Source: Helicobacter_F equorum (GTDB lineage Bacteria; Campylobacterota; Campylobacteria; Campylobacterales; Helicobacteraceae). From it: a stretch of 64,000 nt of DNA. Below are positions 35,166 through 43,326 of the stretch, one piece after another. Where the stretch lies: contig NZ_JBHRZM010000009.1 of the NCBI RefSeq assembly GCF_042649585.1, forward strand, positions 310,001 to 374,000, written 5' to 3'. Position numbers and translations under genes: made by a program. The number at the start of each line of letters is the position of its first letter. Position 1 is the first letter of the stretch. The notes beneath the pieces were generated by a model. That model ran no database searches. It was not told the DNA's origin and saw nothing but the letters and a program-made list of their open reading frames with translations.

Positions 35166-36209
35166 TTAGAGTTCCTCTTCCTCTGGCTCATCAGGAAGTG
35201 GCAAAATTTCATCTTTTATGCCAATTTGCTCACGGATCTTGTTTGTAATTTCTTGGGCAATTGTTGGGTTTTCTTTTAAAAACACTTTTGCATTTTCGCG
35301 CCCTTGCCCAAGCTTCATATCGCCATAAGAAAGCCATGCTCCGCTTTTATCAATGATGTCAAGCTTGATACCATAATCAATAATTTCACCCTCTTTGCTA
35401 ATGCCCTCACCAAACATAATATCAAATTCCGCTTCCCTAAATGGCGGTGCCACTTTGTTTTTGACCACCTTTGCTTTTGCGCGATTACCGATATTTTGTT
35501 CATTTTGTTTGAGAGTGGCAATGCGTCGTATGTCTATGCGCACACTCGCATAAAATTTGAGGGCATTACCACCTGTGGTTGTTTCTGGACTCCCATAGCC
35601 CATCATTCCAATTTTCATACGAATTTGATTGATAAAAATAAGTGTGGCATTCATCTTGTGTAAAACACCTGTGATTTTGCGTAGCGCGTGGCTCATAAGC
35701 CTCGCTTGTAAGCCTACATGTTGATCGCCCATATCACCATCAATTTCTGCTTTTGGTGTGAGGGCTGCCACAGAATCTATAACGATAAGATCTACTGCTC
35801 CACTGCGTGTAAGTGTCTCTAGGATTTCGAGTGCTTGTTCGCCATTATCTGGTTGAGAGACAAGGAGATTTTGTGTATCTACACCAAGATTTTTTGCATA
35901 ATACACATCTAGTGCGTGTTCTGCATCGATAAATGCTGCAATGCCACCATTTCTTTGGCATTCTGCCACAATTTGTAATGCTAGTGTCGTTTTACCACTA
36001 GATTCAGGACCATAGATTTCTATAATTCTGCCCTTTGGCACACCACCTATGCCAAGCGCCATATCAAGCCCTAGTGAGCCTGTAGAGATTGCATCGATTT
36101 TTTCTACTTGTTTATCCCCAAGTCGCACAAGCGCACCCTTACCAAATGCCTTATCAATCTGCTTGAGTGCAAGCTCGATGGCTTTTTGCCGTTTTTCATC
36201 TATCGCCAT
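35166..36209 (-). CDS. recA: Recombinase RecA
   Basis: Forms filaments on single-stranded DNA and carries out strand exchange in recombination, repair and natural transformation. Walker A is GPESSGKTTLA (about residue 66), followed by AAFIDAEHALD; LIVIDSVAALTPKAEIDG is Walker B; loop L1/L2 regions are GDQHVGLQARLMS and GNALKFYASVRIDIRR. The acidic tail LPDEPEEEEL is typical. 347 residues agrees with H. pylori RecA. First gene of the recA-eno-ftsB-like-AMIN-aroK run; divergent from mqnD. Confidence 0.98.
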   Translation of the reverse strand: MAIDEKRQKAIELALKQIDKAFGKGALVRLGDKQVEKIDAISTGSLGLDMALGIGGVPKGRIIEIYGPESSGKTTLALQIVAECQRNGGIAAFIDAEHALDVYYAKNLGVDTQNLLVSQPDNGEQALEILETLTRSGAVDLIVIDSVAALTPKAEIDGDMGDQHVGLQARLMSHALRKITGVLHKMNATLIFINQIRMKIGMMGYGSPETTTGGNALKFYASVRIDIRRIATLKQNEQNIGNRAKAKVVKNKVAPPFREAEFDIMFGEGISKEGEIIDYGIKLDIIDKSGAWLSYGDMKLGQGRENAKVFLKENPTIAQEITNKIREQIGIKDEILPLPDEPEEEEL

Positions 36210-36349
36210 TCTTATCCTTGTTGTAAAAGTGATTTTAAATCTTGGGATTGTATCTTATAAGTTTGAAAAATATCTTTAAAAACCCAAACAAATTTTTAAA
36301 GCGATTTTTGTTACAATGTCCATGACACAAAAGATTTAAGGATATTATA

Positions 36350-37258
36350 GTGATGAAACACCCACAATCTATACCGCAATATTTATTTAGCAAAAAGCGA
36401 CATCTTAGTGTCGCACATAGCCCCGATGCTGATGATTTATTTATGTATTATGCGATCAATTTTGGTTGGGTGGATTCTACACAAGTGGAATTTAGTGCGT
36501 GTGCTGAAGATATACAGACGCTCAATGAAGCAACCCTGCAAGGTGAGTATGATATTAGCGCGATTTCTTTTGGATTGTATCCGCTTGTTTGTGAGGATTA
36601 TGCACTATTGCGGACAGGTGTGAGTTTTGGGAATGGCTATGGACCAAAGCTTATTAAAAAACGCACTACTACACTAAAAAGAGACTTCAAGGTTGCGCTA
36701 AGTGGTGCACATACGACAAATGCCTTACTTTTCGAGCTTGCATATCCACATGCACGCATTGTCTATAAAAATTTTCTTGAGATAGAATCTAGTGTATTAA
36801 GTGGCGAGGTGCAAGCGGGTGTGCTTATCCACGAATCTATTTTGGGCTATGATGAAAGTTTGGTTGTTGAAGCAGAATTGTGGGATATTTGGTGTGATCT
36901 CAATAAACACGATTTACCTTTACCCTTGGGTGGTATGGCATTGCGTCGATCACTACCCCTTACTATCGCACTAGAGTGTGAATCTATGCTTACTAAGGCG
37001 GTGGAAATAGCTGTGCATAATAAAGCATTGCTTTCGCAAATGCTTTTAGAACGCAATCTTATTAGGGTAGATTCTGCTAAGCTTGAGACATATCTTAATC
37101 TCTATGCAAATACAGATTCTATCACACTAAATCCCGTGCAGATTCAAGCTATTGATATGTTGTTTAAGCTTGGATTTGAGGCAGGGTTTTATCCCAATCT
37201 CATATATGCCACACAACATATGTTACCCCAAGAATATCTTGCACAACGATTTTCTTAA
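36350..37258 (+). CDS. mqnD: 1,4-dihydroxy-6-naphthoate synthase, menaquinone via futalosine
   Basis: Cleaves cyclic dehypoxanthine futalosine to 1,4-dihydroxy-6-naphthoate in the alternative menaquinone route used by Helicobacter and Campylobacter. The protein has the periplasmic-binding-protein-like fold of the MqnA/MqnD family: LSVAHSPDADDLFMYYAI with the conserved SPDxDD near residue 24, EYDISAISFGLYP, SGAHTTNALLFELAYP, and the LPLPLGGMALRR motif. It corresponds to HP0152, which also neighbours recA. GTG 36350 and ATG 36353 are both near the AAGGA site (7 and 10 nt); the difference is a single residue. Confidence 0.88.
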   Translation: MMKHPQSIPQYLFSKKRHLSVAHSPDADDLFMYYAINFGWVDSTQVEFSACAEDIQTLNEATLQGEYDISAISFGLYPLVCEDYALLRTGVSFGNGYGPKLIKKRTTTLKRDFKVALSGAHTTNALLFELAYPHARIVYKNFLEIESSVLSGEVQAGVLIHESILGYDESLVVEAELWDIWCDLNKHDLPLPLGGMALRRSLPLTIALECESMLTKAVEIAVHNKALLSQMLLERNLIRVDSAKLETYLNLYANTDSITLNPVQIQAIDMLFKLGFEAGFYPNLIYATQHMLPQEYLAQRFS

Positions 37259-37279
37259 AATACATTAAGAAGGATTTTT

Positions 37280-38308
37280 ATGGCATCGCAATTTGTCTAT
37301 AACCTCTCGAGTCTTGTAAAAATTCTTACACCCAGTGTGCTTACGCGCGTAAGAGCAGAATCTAGGATTACAAAGTTTTTGGCGAGCTTAGATTCTAAGG
37401 CATATGAGGGATTTGCGTTGCAACTTGGGTTATATCATCGCGTGTGCACACCTTTTACTATCACTCCTCTTAGTGATACAGTCCAAAGCACCTATGAGCG
37501 ACTTGGCACATATCCACCGCATTACGGAAGCATCAAAGAAAGCTATAAGTGGCGGCGTTTTAGCACATACCATTATGATATGCGATCATATGCGCGGTAT
37601 TTTGATGAGAATCTTAAAGTGTATTATGGGTTTGGCGATGTGAATTATTATTTCACACAACCAAGCATTACCAAATCGCGACCCATTAGTGAATCTAATC
37701 AAAATTCTATTGTATTAAAGCTTGAGCAAAATAGGCATTTTACCTTTATCAAAGATCCTTATACATTTTCAGAAAAACAAGATCGTATTTTCTTTCGTGG
37801 AGCGTGTTATCAAGAGCATAGATCAAGATTTTTAGAGCAATTTTTTGACGCACCATTTTGTGATATCGGACACACGGGTAGTAAGTCTGTGCATACACAA
37901 TACCTAAAACCCAGAGTATCCATCGCTAAGCATTTGCCTTATAAATTTCTTTTAAGTTTAGAGGGTAATGATGTGGCGAGTAACCTAAAATGGGTGCTTA
38001 GTAGCAATTCTTTGTGTATGATGCCACGCCCAAAATACGAAACATGGTTTATGGAATCTACGCTCGTGCCAAATGTGCATTATTGTGAGATTGCGGAAGA
38101 TTATTCTGATGTGGAGGAGAAATTTAGATTTTTTTGTGCCAACCCAAAAGCCGCACAAGAGATTATCCATAATGCCCATAGATTCTGTGAGCAGTTTTAT
38201 GATACAAACACACAAGAGGTATTAAATATCCTTGTTTTGCGTAAGTATTTTTATCTTAGCGGACAGATAGATATTGCCAAACAAGAACGAGATTTTTTTG
38301 GACTTTGA
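37280..38308 (+). CDS. Glycosyltransferase family 90 (CAP10-like), probably LPS
   Basis: A 342-residue soluble protein, start after AAGGA. The C-terminal two thirds show the CAP10/LpsA-type pattern: IFFRGACYQEHRSRFLEQF, then HLPYKFLLSLEGNDVASNLKWVLSSNSLCMMPRPKYETWF and VHYCEIAEDYSDVEEKFRFF, with the sugar-nucleotide site expected in the EGNDVASNLKWVLSSNS stretch. In bacteria these proteins add hexose or xylose units to lipopolysaccharide or capsule. It stands between mqnD (21 nt) and the CRISPR locus (96 nt). A short AGAGA-N5-TCTCT hairpin at 38329-38343 lies just after it. Donor sugar unknown. Confidence 0.8.
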   Translation: MASQFVYNLSSLVKILTPSVLTRVRAESRITKFLASLDSKAYEGFALQLGLYHRVCTPFTITPLSDTVQSTYERLGTYPPHYGSIKESYKWRRFSTYHYDMRSYARYFDENLKVYYGFGDVNYYFTQPSITKSRPISESNQNSIVLKLEQNRHFTFIKDPYTFSEKQDRIFFRGACYQEHRSRFLEQFFDAPFCDIGHTGSKSVHTQYLKPRVSIAKHLPYKFLLSLEGNDVASNLKWVLSSNSLCMMPRPKYETWFMESTLVPNVHYCEIAEDYSDVEEKFRFFCANPKAAQEIIHNAHRFCEQFYDTNTQEVLNILVLRKYFYLSGQIDIAKQERDFFGL

Positions 38309-38357
38309 GGTATTGTTACTCATAGCAGAGAGATATTTTCTCTAAACCTTGACTTTA

Positions 38358-38366
38358 TGGTATTAT
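38358..38366 (+). promoter_or_regulatory. Probable cas operon promoter (extended -10)
   Basis: TGGTATTAT, with -10 hexamer TATTAT at 38361-38366, lies 38 nt before the cas9 start and is the best sigma-70-like element in the 96-nt gap. No convincing -35 is seen, which is usual in Helicobacter. GGAGGT at 38392-38397 is the cas9 ribosome site. Confidence 0.5.
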
Positions 38367-38404
38367 AGATTCCAAATATTTCGTATCTTGCGGAGGTATC
38401 TAAA

Positions 38405-41400
38405 ATGAAAATCGTAGGGATTGATATAGGTATTGCATCTATTGGTTGGGCATTTGTGGAAAATGGTGAGCTTAAAAATTGTGGAGTGCGAATCTTTACT
38501 GGAGCAGAAAATCCAAAAAATGGTGAATCTCTAGCTTTGCCTCGTAGACAAGCTAGAAGTGTTCGTAGGCGTTTAGCAAGGCGTAGAGGCAGATTAGAGT
38601 CGTTAAAAAAACTTCTTACGAATGCGTGGCATTTATCTTATGAGGATTATATTGCCACAGATGGAGAGTTACCCAAAGCTTTTTGTGGTAAAAGATTTCT
38701 TAATCCATATCAGTTGCGCTATGAGGCATTAGAAAGACTTCTTAGTAAAGAAGAGCTTATGCGTGTTATATTGCATATTGCCAAGCATCGAGGCTATGGA
38801 AACAAAAACATCAAGCAAGCTCAAGATAAAAAAGACAAAGAGGAAGGCAAGATACTAAGTGCATTGAGTGAAAATGCAAAAAAGATCTCGCGTTATCGCA
38901 CAGTTAGTGAGTATTTTTATAAAGAATTTTGCGAAGTGCAAGATATTGGGAATGCACAGGATAAAACCCCGATCATACGAGTGCTAAAACCTATACGCAA
39001 CAAAGCGCTATCCTACGCAAATTGCGTTTCACAAGTGGCATTACAAAATGAGCTTAGTTGTATTTTTGAGATTCAAAGAGGTTTTGGGTTTGCGATCACC
39101 AAAGAACTATGTGATGAGGTTTTGCATATTGCATTCTATCAAAGACCCTTAAAAGATTTTTCCCACCTTGTAGGAAAATGCACATTTTATGAGAATGAGT
39201 ATCGCGCTCCAAAATATTCGTTGAGTGCAGTAGAATTTGTTACAATAAGTAAAGTTGTCAACATTCTTGCTTCTTGTAGTAAGGAAAGTGGTGAGATATA
39301 TACACAAGAGCAATACCAAAGGATATTGTCCTCTGTGTTTGAGGAAGTATGCAACAAGGGAAGCTTAAGTTTTGCACAATTACGAAAAATACTTAACCTC
39401 AATGAGAGTATTCAATTTCAAGAATTAAAGCATAGTAATCTTGAAAAGCCTGAAACAAAGAAATTTGTAGAATTTAAAAATTTCAAAAAGTTTTGTCATA
39501 TTTTGGGTCATGTAACGCAGGATAGGGAGATATCAGATAATATTGCACGAGATCTTACATTGACCAAAGACAAGGAGCAATTAAAACAAAAGCTTTGTAA
39601 ATATCCAGCATTGACACAAGATCAAGTTATGCAACTATCAGAGATAGATTTTGATCATCATATTAGCTTAAGTCTTAGGGCATTAGGTGAGATTTTACCA
39701 TTTATGCGCAATGGTATTAGATATGATCAAGCCTGTAAAAATGCAAATCTCATAACACGGCATAATGATAAAAAGATGAAATTCTTACCACCCTTCAATG
39801 AGAGTATGTATGCACAAGATTTGCATAACCCTGTCGTACTTCGGGCTATATCGGAATATCGCAAGGTGCTTAATACCCTTATTAAAAAATATGGGAGATT
39901 TCATAAAATTCATATTGAACTTGCGCGTGAAGTTGGCAAAAACTACAAAGATCGAGACAAGTATAAGAGAGAGATAGAATCCAATTACAAAAATAGAGAA
40001 CAGGCAAAGGAAATGTGTGAAAAAATTGGCTTACCACTTAATGAGAATAATGTTTTAAAACTACGACTTTTTAGAGAACAAAATGAGATTTGTGCCTATA
40101 GTGGTAAAAAAATCACTCTAGATGATTTAAAAAGTGTAGGGGTTTTGGAAATTGATCATATTTTGCCTTATTCTCGGAGTTTTGATAATGGCTATTTGAA
40201 TAAGGTGTTAGTTTTTACAAAAGAAAACCAAAATAAAGGTAACAAAACACCTTTTGAGGCATTTGGTGCTGATCCTATCAAGTGGGGCAAGATTGTTTCT
40301 CTTACCGAGTGTAATGGGTATCCCAAAAAGAAAGCACGAAAGATTACTACCAAAACATTTGCCACGAGAGAATCTGGATTTAAGGTGCGCAATCTTTCGG
40401 ACACAAGGTATATAGCACGACTTATTACTAGTTATACACGAGAATACCTTGCTTGTCTTCCATTGGATTGCAACGAAGACACAATGTTGGTTGCTGGAGA
40501 AAAAGGAAGCAAAATACATGTAGAAACAATCAATGGTATGCTTACCACGACTATGCGTTATTTTTGGGGCTTACCTGTGAAAAATCGCCATGAGCATACA
40601 CATCACGCTATTGATGCAATTATTATCGCTTATAGTAATGCAAGCATGATTAAGAGATTTTCGGACTTTGTAAAAAATCACCAAGAAACACTACAAGCAG
40701 GATTCTATGCTAAAGCACTTGCACAAGATACATTCAAAAATCAAAGAAAGTTTTTTGAACCATTTGCTGGATTTAGAGAACATGTCTTGCACAAAATAGC
40801 TCAAATATTTGTTTCGCATTCGCCAAATAAGCGAGTGCGAGGGGCATTACATGAGGAGAGTTTTAAATCTTTTAATGATGCAACCTACCAAAAAGCATAT
40901 GGCGGATTAGCAGGTATTCAAAAAGCTTTAGAATTAGGCAAGATACGGCAAATTGGGACAAAACTTGTGGCAAATGGTGAAATGGTGCGTGTTGATATAT
41001 TTGCACACAAAAAAAGCAAAAAATTCTATGCTGTGCCTGTCTATACAATGGATATTGCACTTGGTGTATTACCCAATAAAGCAGTGGTAAGTGGGAAGAG
41101 CGATGGTGTCATCAAAGATTGGATAGAAATGGATGAAAATTATGAATTTTGCTTCTCACTTTTTAAAGGTGATGTCGTGCTTGTGCAAAAAAGCTCTATG
41201 GAAAAACCAGAATTTGCATATTTTGTATCTTTTGGTGTCTCAACAGCGAGCGTTGCCCTACAAACACATGATAATAATATAAAAACTCTCACACCAAACC
41301 AACAAAAACTCTTTATAAACGCAACACAAGAAGATGTAATGGCTAAAAGTCTAGGTATTCAGAGACTAAAGGTATTTGAGAAATACAAAGTCTCACCATT

Positions 41401-41491
41401 AGGAGAGCTTAAACCTAGCAAATATGAACCAAGACAGCCTATCGCACTCAAAACCACACCAAAGACACAAAAACCCAACAAGGATTCTTAG
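38405..41491 (+). CDS. cas9: Cas9, type II-C RNA-guided DNA endonuclease
   Basis: The effector of the CRISPR system: with crRNA and tracrRNA it cuts both strands of matching DNA next to a PAM. The RuvC I motif is MKIVGIDIGIASIGWAF (Asp7), followed by the arginine-rich bridge helix RRQARSVRRRLARRRGRL. RuvC II is IHIELAREVG (Glu505), the HNH motif is LEIDHILPYSRSFD with catalytic His585, and RuvC III is HTHHAIDAIIIAYS (His734, Asp737). All catalytic residues are intact. Its 1028 residues make it a compact Cas9 close in layout to that of C. jejuni (984), the extra length being partly a basic C-terminal tail. The PAM cannot be read from sequence. cas1 starts at the next base after the stop. Confidence 0.98.
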   Translation: MKIVGIDIGIASIGWAFVENGELKNCGVRIFTGAENPKNGESLALPRRQARSVRRRLARRRGRLESLKKLLTNAWHLSYEDYIATDGELPKAFCGKRFLNPYQLRYEALERLLSKEELMRVILHIAKHRGYGNKNIKQAQDKKDKEEGKILSALSENAKKISRYRTVSEYFYKEFCEVQDIGNAQDKTPIIRVLKPIRNKALSYANCVSQVALQNELSCIFEIQRGFGFAITKELCDEVLHIAFYQRPLKDFSHLVGKCTFYENEYRAPKYSLSAVEFVTISKVVNILASCSKESGEIYTQEQYQRILSSVFEEVCNKGSLSFAQLRKILNLNESIQFQELKHSNLEKPETKKFVEFKNFKKFCHILGHVTQDREISDNIARDLTLTKDKEQLKQKLCKYPALTQDQVMQLSEIDFDHHISLSLRALGEILPFMRNGIRYDQACKNANLITRHNDKKMKFLPPFNESMYAQDLHNPVVLRAISEYRKVLNTLIKKYGRFHKIHIELAREVGKNYKDRDKYKREIESNYKNREQAKEMCEKIGLPLNENNVLKLRLFREQNEICAYSGKKITLDDLKSVGVLEIDHILPYSRSFDNGYLNKVLVFTKENQNKGNKTPFEAFGADPIKWGKIVSLTECNGYPKKKARKITTKTFATRESGFKVRNLSDTRYIARLITSYTREYLACLPLDCNEDTMLVAGEKGSKIHVETINGMLTTTMRYFWGLPVKNRHEHTHHAIDAIIIAYSNASMIKRFSDFVKNHQETLQAGFYAKALAQDTFKNQRKFFEPFAGFREHVLHKIAQIFVSHSPNKRVRGALHEESFKSFNDATYQKAYGGLAGIQKALELGKIRQIGTKLVANGEMVRVDIFAHKKSKKFYAVPVYTMDIALGVLPNKAVVSGKSDGVIKDWIEMDENYEFCFSLFKGDVVLVQKSSMEKPEFAYFVSFGVSTASVALQTHDNNIKTLTPNQQKLFINATQEDVMAKSLGIQRLKVFEKYKVSPLGELKPSKYEPRQPIALKTTPKTQKPNKDS

Positions 41492-42415
41492 GTGGGCTAC
41501 GATGAGGCATTTAGAAATGTTGTGTTTGCAAGCAAGGCACATTTGCGATTACAAGATCATCACCTAGTAGTGCAAAATGGGGAGGAGAACGCACGACTGT
41601 ATATCAAAGATTTGCAATGCGTGATTTTAGAAAGTCCCCAAATTACCATTACTCAAGCACTGCTAAGTGCGTTGGCTGAAGCAAAAGTGCTTGTGCTTAC
41701 TTGTGATAAGGCACACACTATCAATGGCATTTATACGCCATTTTTAGGACATTTTGCCAATGCACAGGTTGCGCGGGAGCATATTGCAGTGAGTGCGCAA
41801 AATAAGGCAAGTTTGTGGTGTGAGATTGTCAAAAACAAGATTAGTAATCAAGTAAGTGTGCTACAAATGTGTGGCTACATACAACAAGCCCAAGATTTGG
41901 CAAAGCTATGTGATAAAGTATCCATGGGCGATCATGATAATATCGAGGCGTATGCAGCAGCTTTGTATTTTAGGCATCTTTTTGGTAATGAGTTTTCTCG
42001 CAAACATAAACACAAGATTCAAAATGTCTTGCTAGATTATGGATACGCGATTGTGCGTAGCTGTGTCATTAGAAGCGTATGCATGAGTGGATTGCTCACT
42101 TGGTTTGGTATCAAACACAATAATCAGTTTAATCAGTTTAATCTCTGTGATGATCTCATAGAGGTCTTTCGCCCATTTGTGGATAGATGTGTTTTAGCAC
42201 TTTTAGAATCTAGGGTGTTAGATTCTGAATATAGCCAATACACAGAGACAATAACACGACAAGACAAAATGACTTTGATTGGGAATCTACAGAGTGAAAC
42301 AAAGATAGGAGAGAGAGTTTTTCCACTGTATAGGGCTATTAATTTTTATGTCCAGCGATTTAAAAATGCCTTATTATATGGACAGCCTTTGCTTTTGGTA
42401 GAGTTTGGAGTTTAG
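41492..42415 (+). CDS. cas1: Cas1, CRISPR spacer integrase
   Basis: Integrates new spacers into the array as a complex with Cas2. It begins with GTG directly after the cas9 stop; AAGGA at 41480-41484 lies inside the cas9 end with 7-nt spacing, which supports this start. The N-terminal beta domain runs to about residue 85; metal ligands in the helical domain are Glu152 (DNIEAYAAALYF), His209 (WFGIKHNNQFN) and Asp220/Asp221 (LCDDLIEVFRPF). 307 residues, typical for type II-C. No sign of inactivation, so adaptation should be possible. Confidence 0.97.
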   Translation: MGYDEAFRNVVFASKAHLRLQDHHLVVQNGEENARLYIKDLQCVILESPQITITQALLSALAEAKVLVLTCDKAHTINGIYTPFLGHFANAQVAREHIAVSAQNKASLWCEIVKNKISNQVSVLQMCGYIQQAQDLAKLCDKVSMGDHDNIEAYAAALYFRHLFGNEFSRKHKHKIQNVLLDYGYAIVRSCVIRSVCMSGLLTWFGIKHNNQFNQFNLCDDLIEVFRPFVDRCVLALLESRVLDSEYSQYTETITRQDKMTLIGNLQSETKIGERVFPLYRAINFYVQRFKNALLYGQPLLLVEFGV

Positions 42416-42417
42416 AT

Positions 42418-42873
42418 ATGAGGGAGGATACATTTATGCGTGTGCTTGTGATGTTTGATTTACCTACCCAAACCAAAAAAGACAAACATCATAGTGCAAA
42501 ATTTCGCAATGATCTCATAAAGTTAGGATTTTTTATGATTCAATTTAGTGTATATATGCGAATCTGCAAGGGCGTTGCCTCTGCTAAGTCTTCTATCAAT
42601 AATATTAGGAAATTTGTGCCACCAAAGGGAAATGTGCGGTGTATCACAATTACAGAAAAGCAGTTTGATGCTATGGAAATTTTACTTGGTGGTGTGAGTT
42701 TTAATGAAGAGATGAATACCCAAAAGAATCTGACGCTTTTTAGTTTTGATGAAAAAACTGGAGATTATGTATATTTGAACGATACAAAACAAGATACACA
42801 AAACATATCAGCAAATAAAAAGAAGACATCAAGCAAAACTATCTATCAAAAAAGTTTATTTGAGCTATATTGA
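42418..42873 (+). CDS. cas2: Cas2, spacer acquisition protein
   Basis: Small partner of Cas1 in spacer integration. The ferredoxin-like core starts MRVLVMFDLPTQTKKDK and contains FMIQFSVYMRIC and VRCITITEKQFDAM, as in C. jejuni Cas2. The 151-residue frame from ATG 42418 lies 2 nt after the cas1 stop; a second ATG at 42436 sits just after GGGAGG (42421-42426) and could also be used, but the N-terminal extension MREDTF resembles known homologues. There is no csn2 or cas4, which makes this subtype II-C. Confidence 0.96.
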   Translation: MREDTFMRVLVMFDLPTQTKKDKHHSAKFRNDLIKLGFFMIQFSVYMRICKGVASAKSSINNIRKFVPPKGNVRCITITEKQFDAMEILLGGVSFNEEMNTQKNLTLFSFDEKTGDYVYLNDTKQDTQNISANKKKTSSKTIYQKSLFELY

Positions 42874-42897
42874 GATACACAGAATATCAGTAGTTAG

Positions 42898-42990
42898 AAG
42901 AGGTGTCAGTCTAAAGGGATTTTTGAGCACTCATAGAGCCTCACCCTGCGCCGACTGACAAGCTTATTTTAGTCCCTTTTTGAATCTTTT
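42898..42990 (-). ncRNA. tracrRNA of the type II-C system
   Basis: Read on the minus strand, transcription from the promoter at 42996-43001 would begin near 42990 with the anti-repeat. Bases 42967-42990 are a perfect 24-nt complement of the 5' two thirds of the crRNA repeat. After AATAAGC a long hairpin follows, closed by perfect 8-bp arms at 42953-42960 and 42904-42911, with further short pairing (CAGGG against CCCTT) inside. This corresponds to the tracrRNA tail that binds Cas9. The 3' end is not defined: no U-run terminator follows, so the limit given is approximate. Confidence 0.88.
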
Positions 42991-42995
42991 ATAGT

Positions 42996-43004
42996 ATTGT
43001 AGCA
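42996..43004 (-). promoter_or_regulatory. tracrRNA promoter (extended -10)
   Basis: On the minus strand the sequence TGCTACAAT gives an extended -10 (TGn plus TACAAT at 42996-43001), placed 6 nt upstream of the first anti-repeat base. It lies between the tracrRNA and the innermost CRISPR repeat. Confidence 0.75.
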
Positions 43005-43026
43005 TAAGATTCTCATTTTTAAATCT

Positions 43027-43326
43027 ATTTTACCATAAAAAGATTCAAAAAGGGACTAAAACCCTACGCTTGAAGTTCTGCTTTGCGGAAGGATTTTACC
43101 ATAAAAAGATTCAAAAAGGGACTAAAACTATAACTCATCTGCTGTTGAGAAGCTTCCTATTTTACCATAAAAAGATTCAAAAAGGGACTAAAACCATTGA
43201 CGACTTCATTGCTCGTATGAAGTTATTTTACCATAAAAAGATTCAAAAAGGGACTAAAACGCTATGAAACGCTATCAAAGCAAAAACTCCATTTTACCAT
43301 AAAAAGATTCAAAAAGGGACTAAAAC
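43027..43326 (-). CRISPR. CRISPR array: five identical 36-nt repeats, four 30-nt spacers
   Basis: Repeats at 43027-43062, 43093-43128, 43159-43194, 43225-43260 and 43291-43326 are identical, reading ATTTTACCAT...GGGACTAAAAC on the plus strand, a close relative of the C. jejuni repeat. Spacers at 43063-43092, 43129-43158, 43195-43224 and 43261-43290 are all exactly 30 nt. The tracrRNA anti-repeat shows that crRNAs are made from the minus strand (GTTTTAGTCCC...). The minus-strand 3' end of each repeat, TATGGTAAAAT, resembles the extended -10 promoter that drives individual crRNAs in other II-C systems. No repeat is degenerate. The outer repeat is joined without any further spacer-repeat unit to the coding sequence of a mobile-element gene. 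Confidence 0.98.

Noticed and set aside
43070..43267. An open frame running across the CRISPR repeats and spacers
   Set aside because: Its peptide merely repeats the translation of the 36-nt repeat plus 30-nt spacer unit; 66 is a multiple of three, so it is an artefact.
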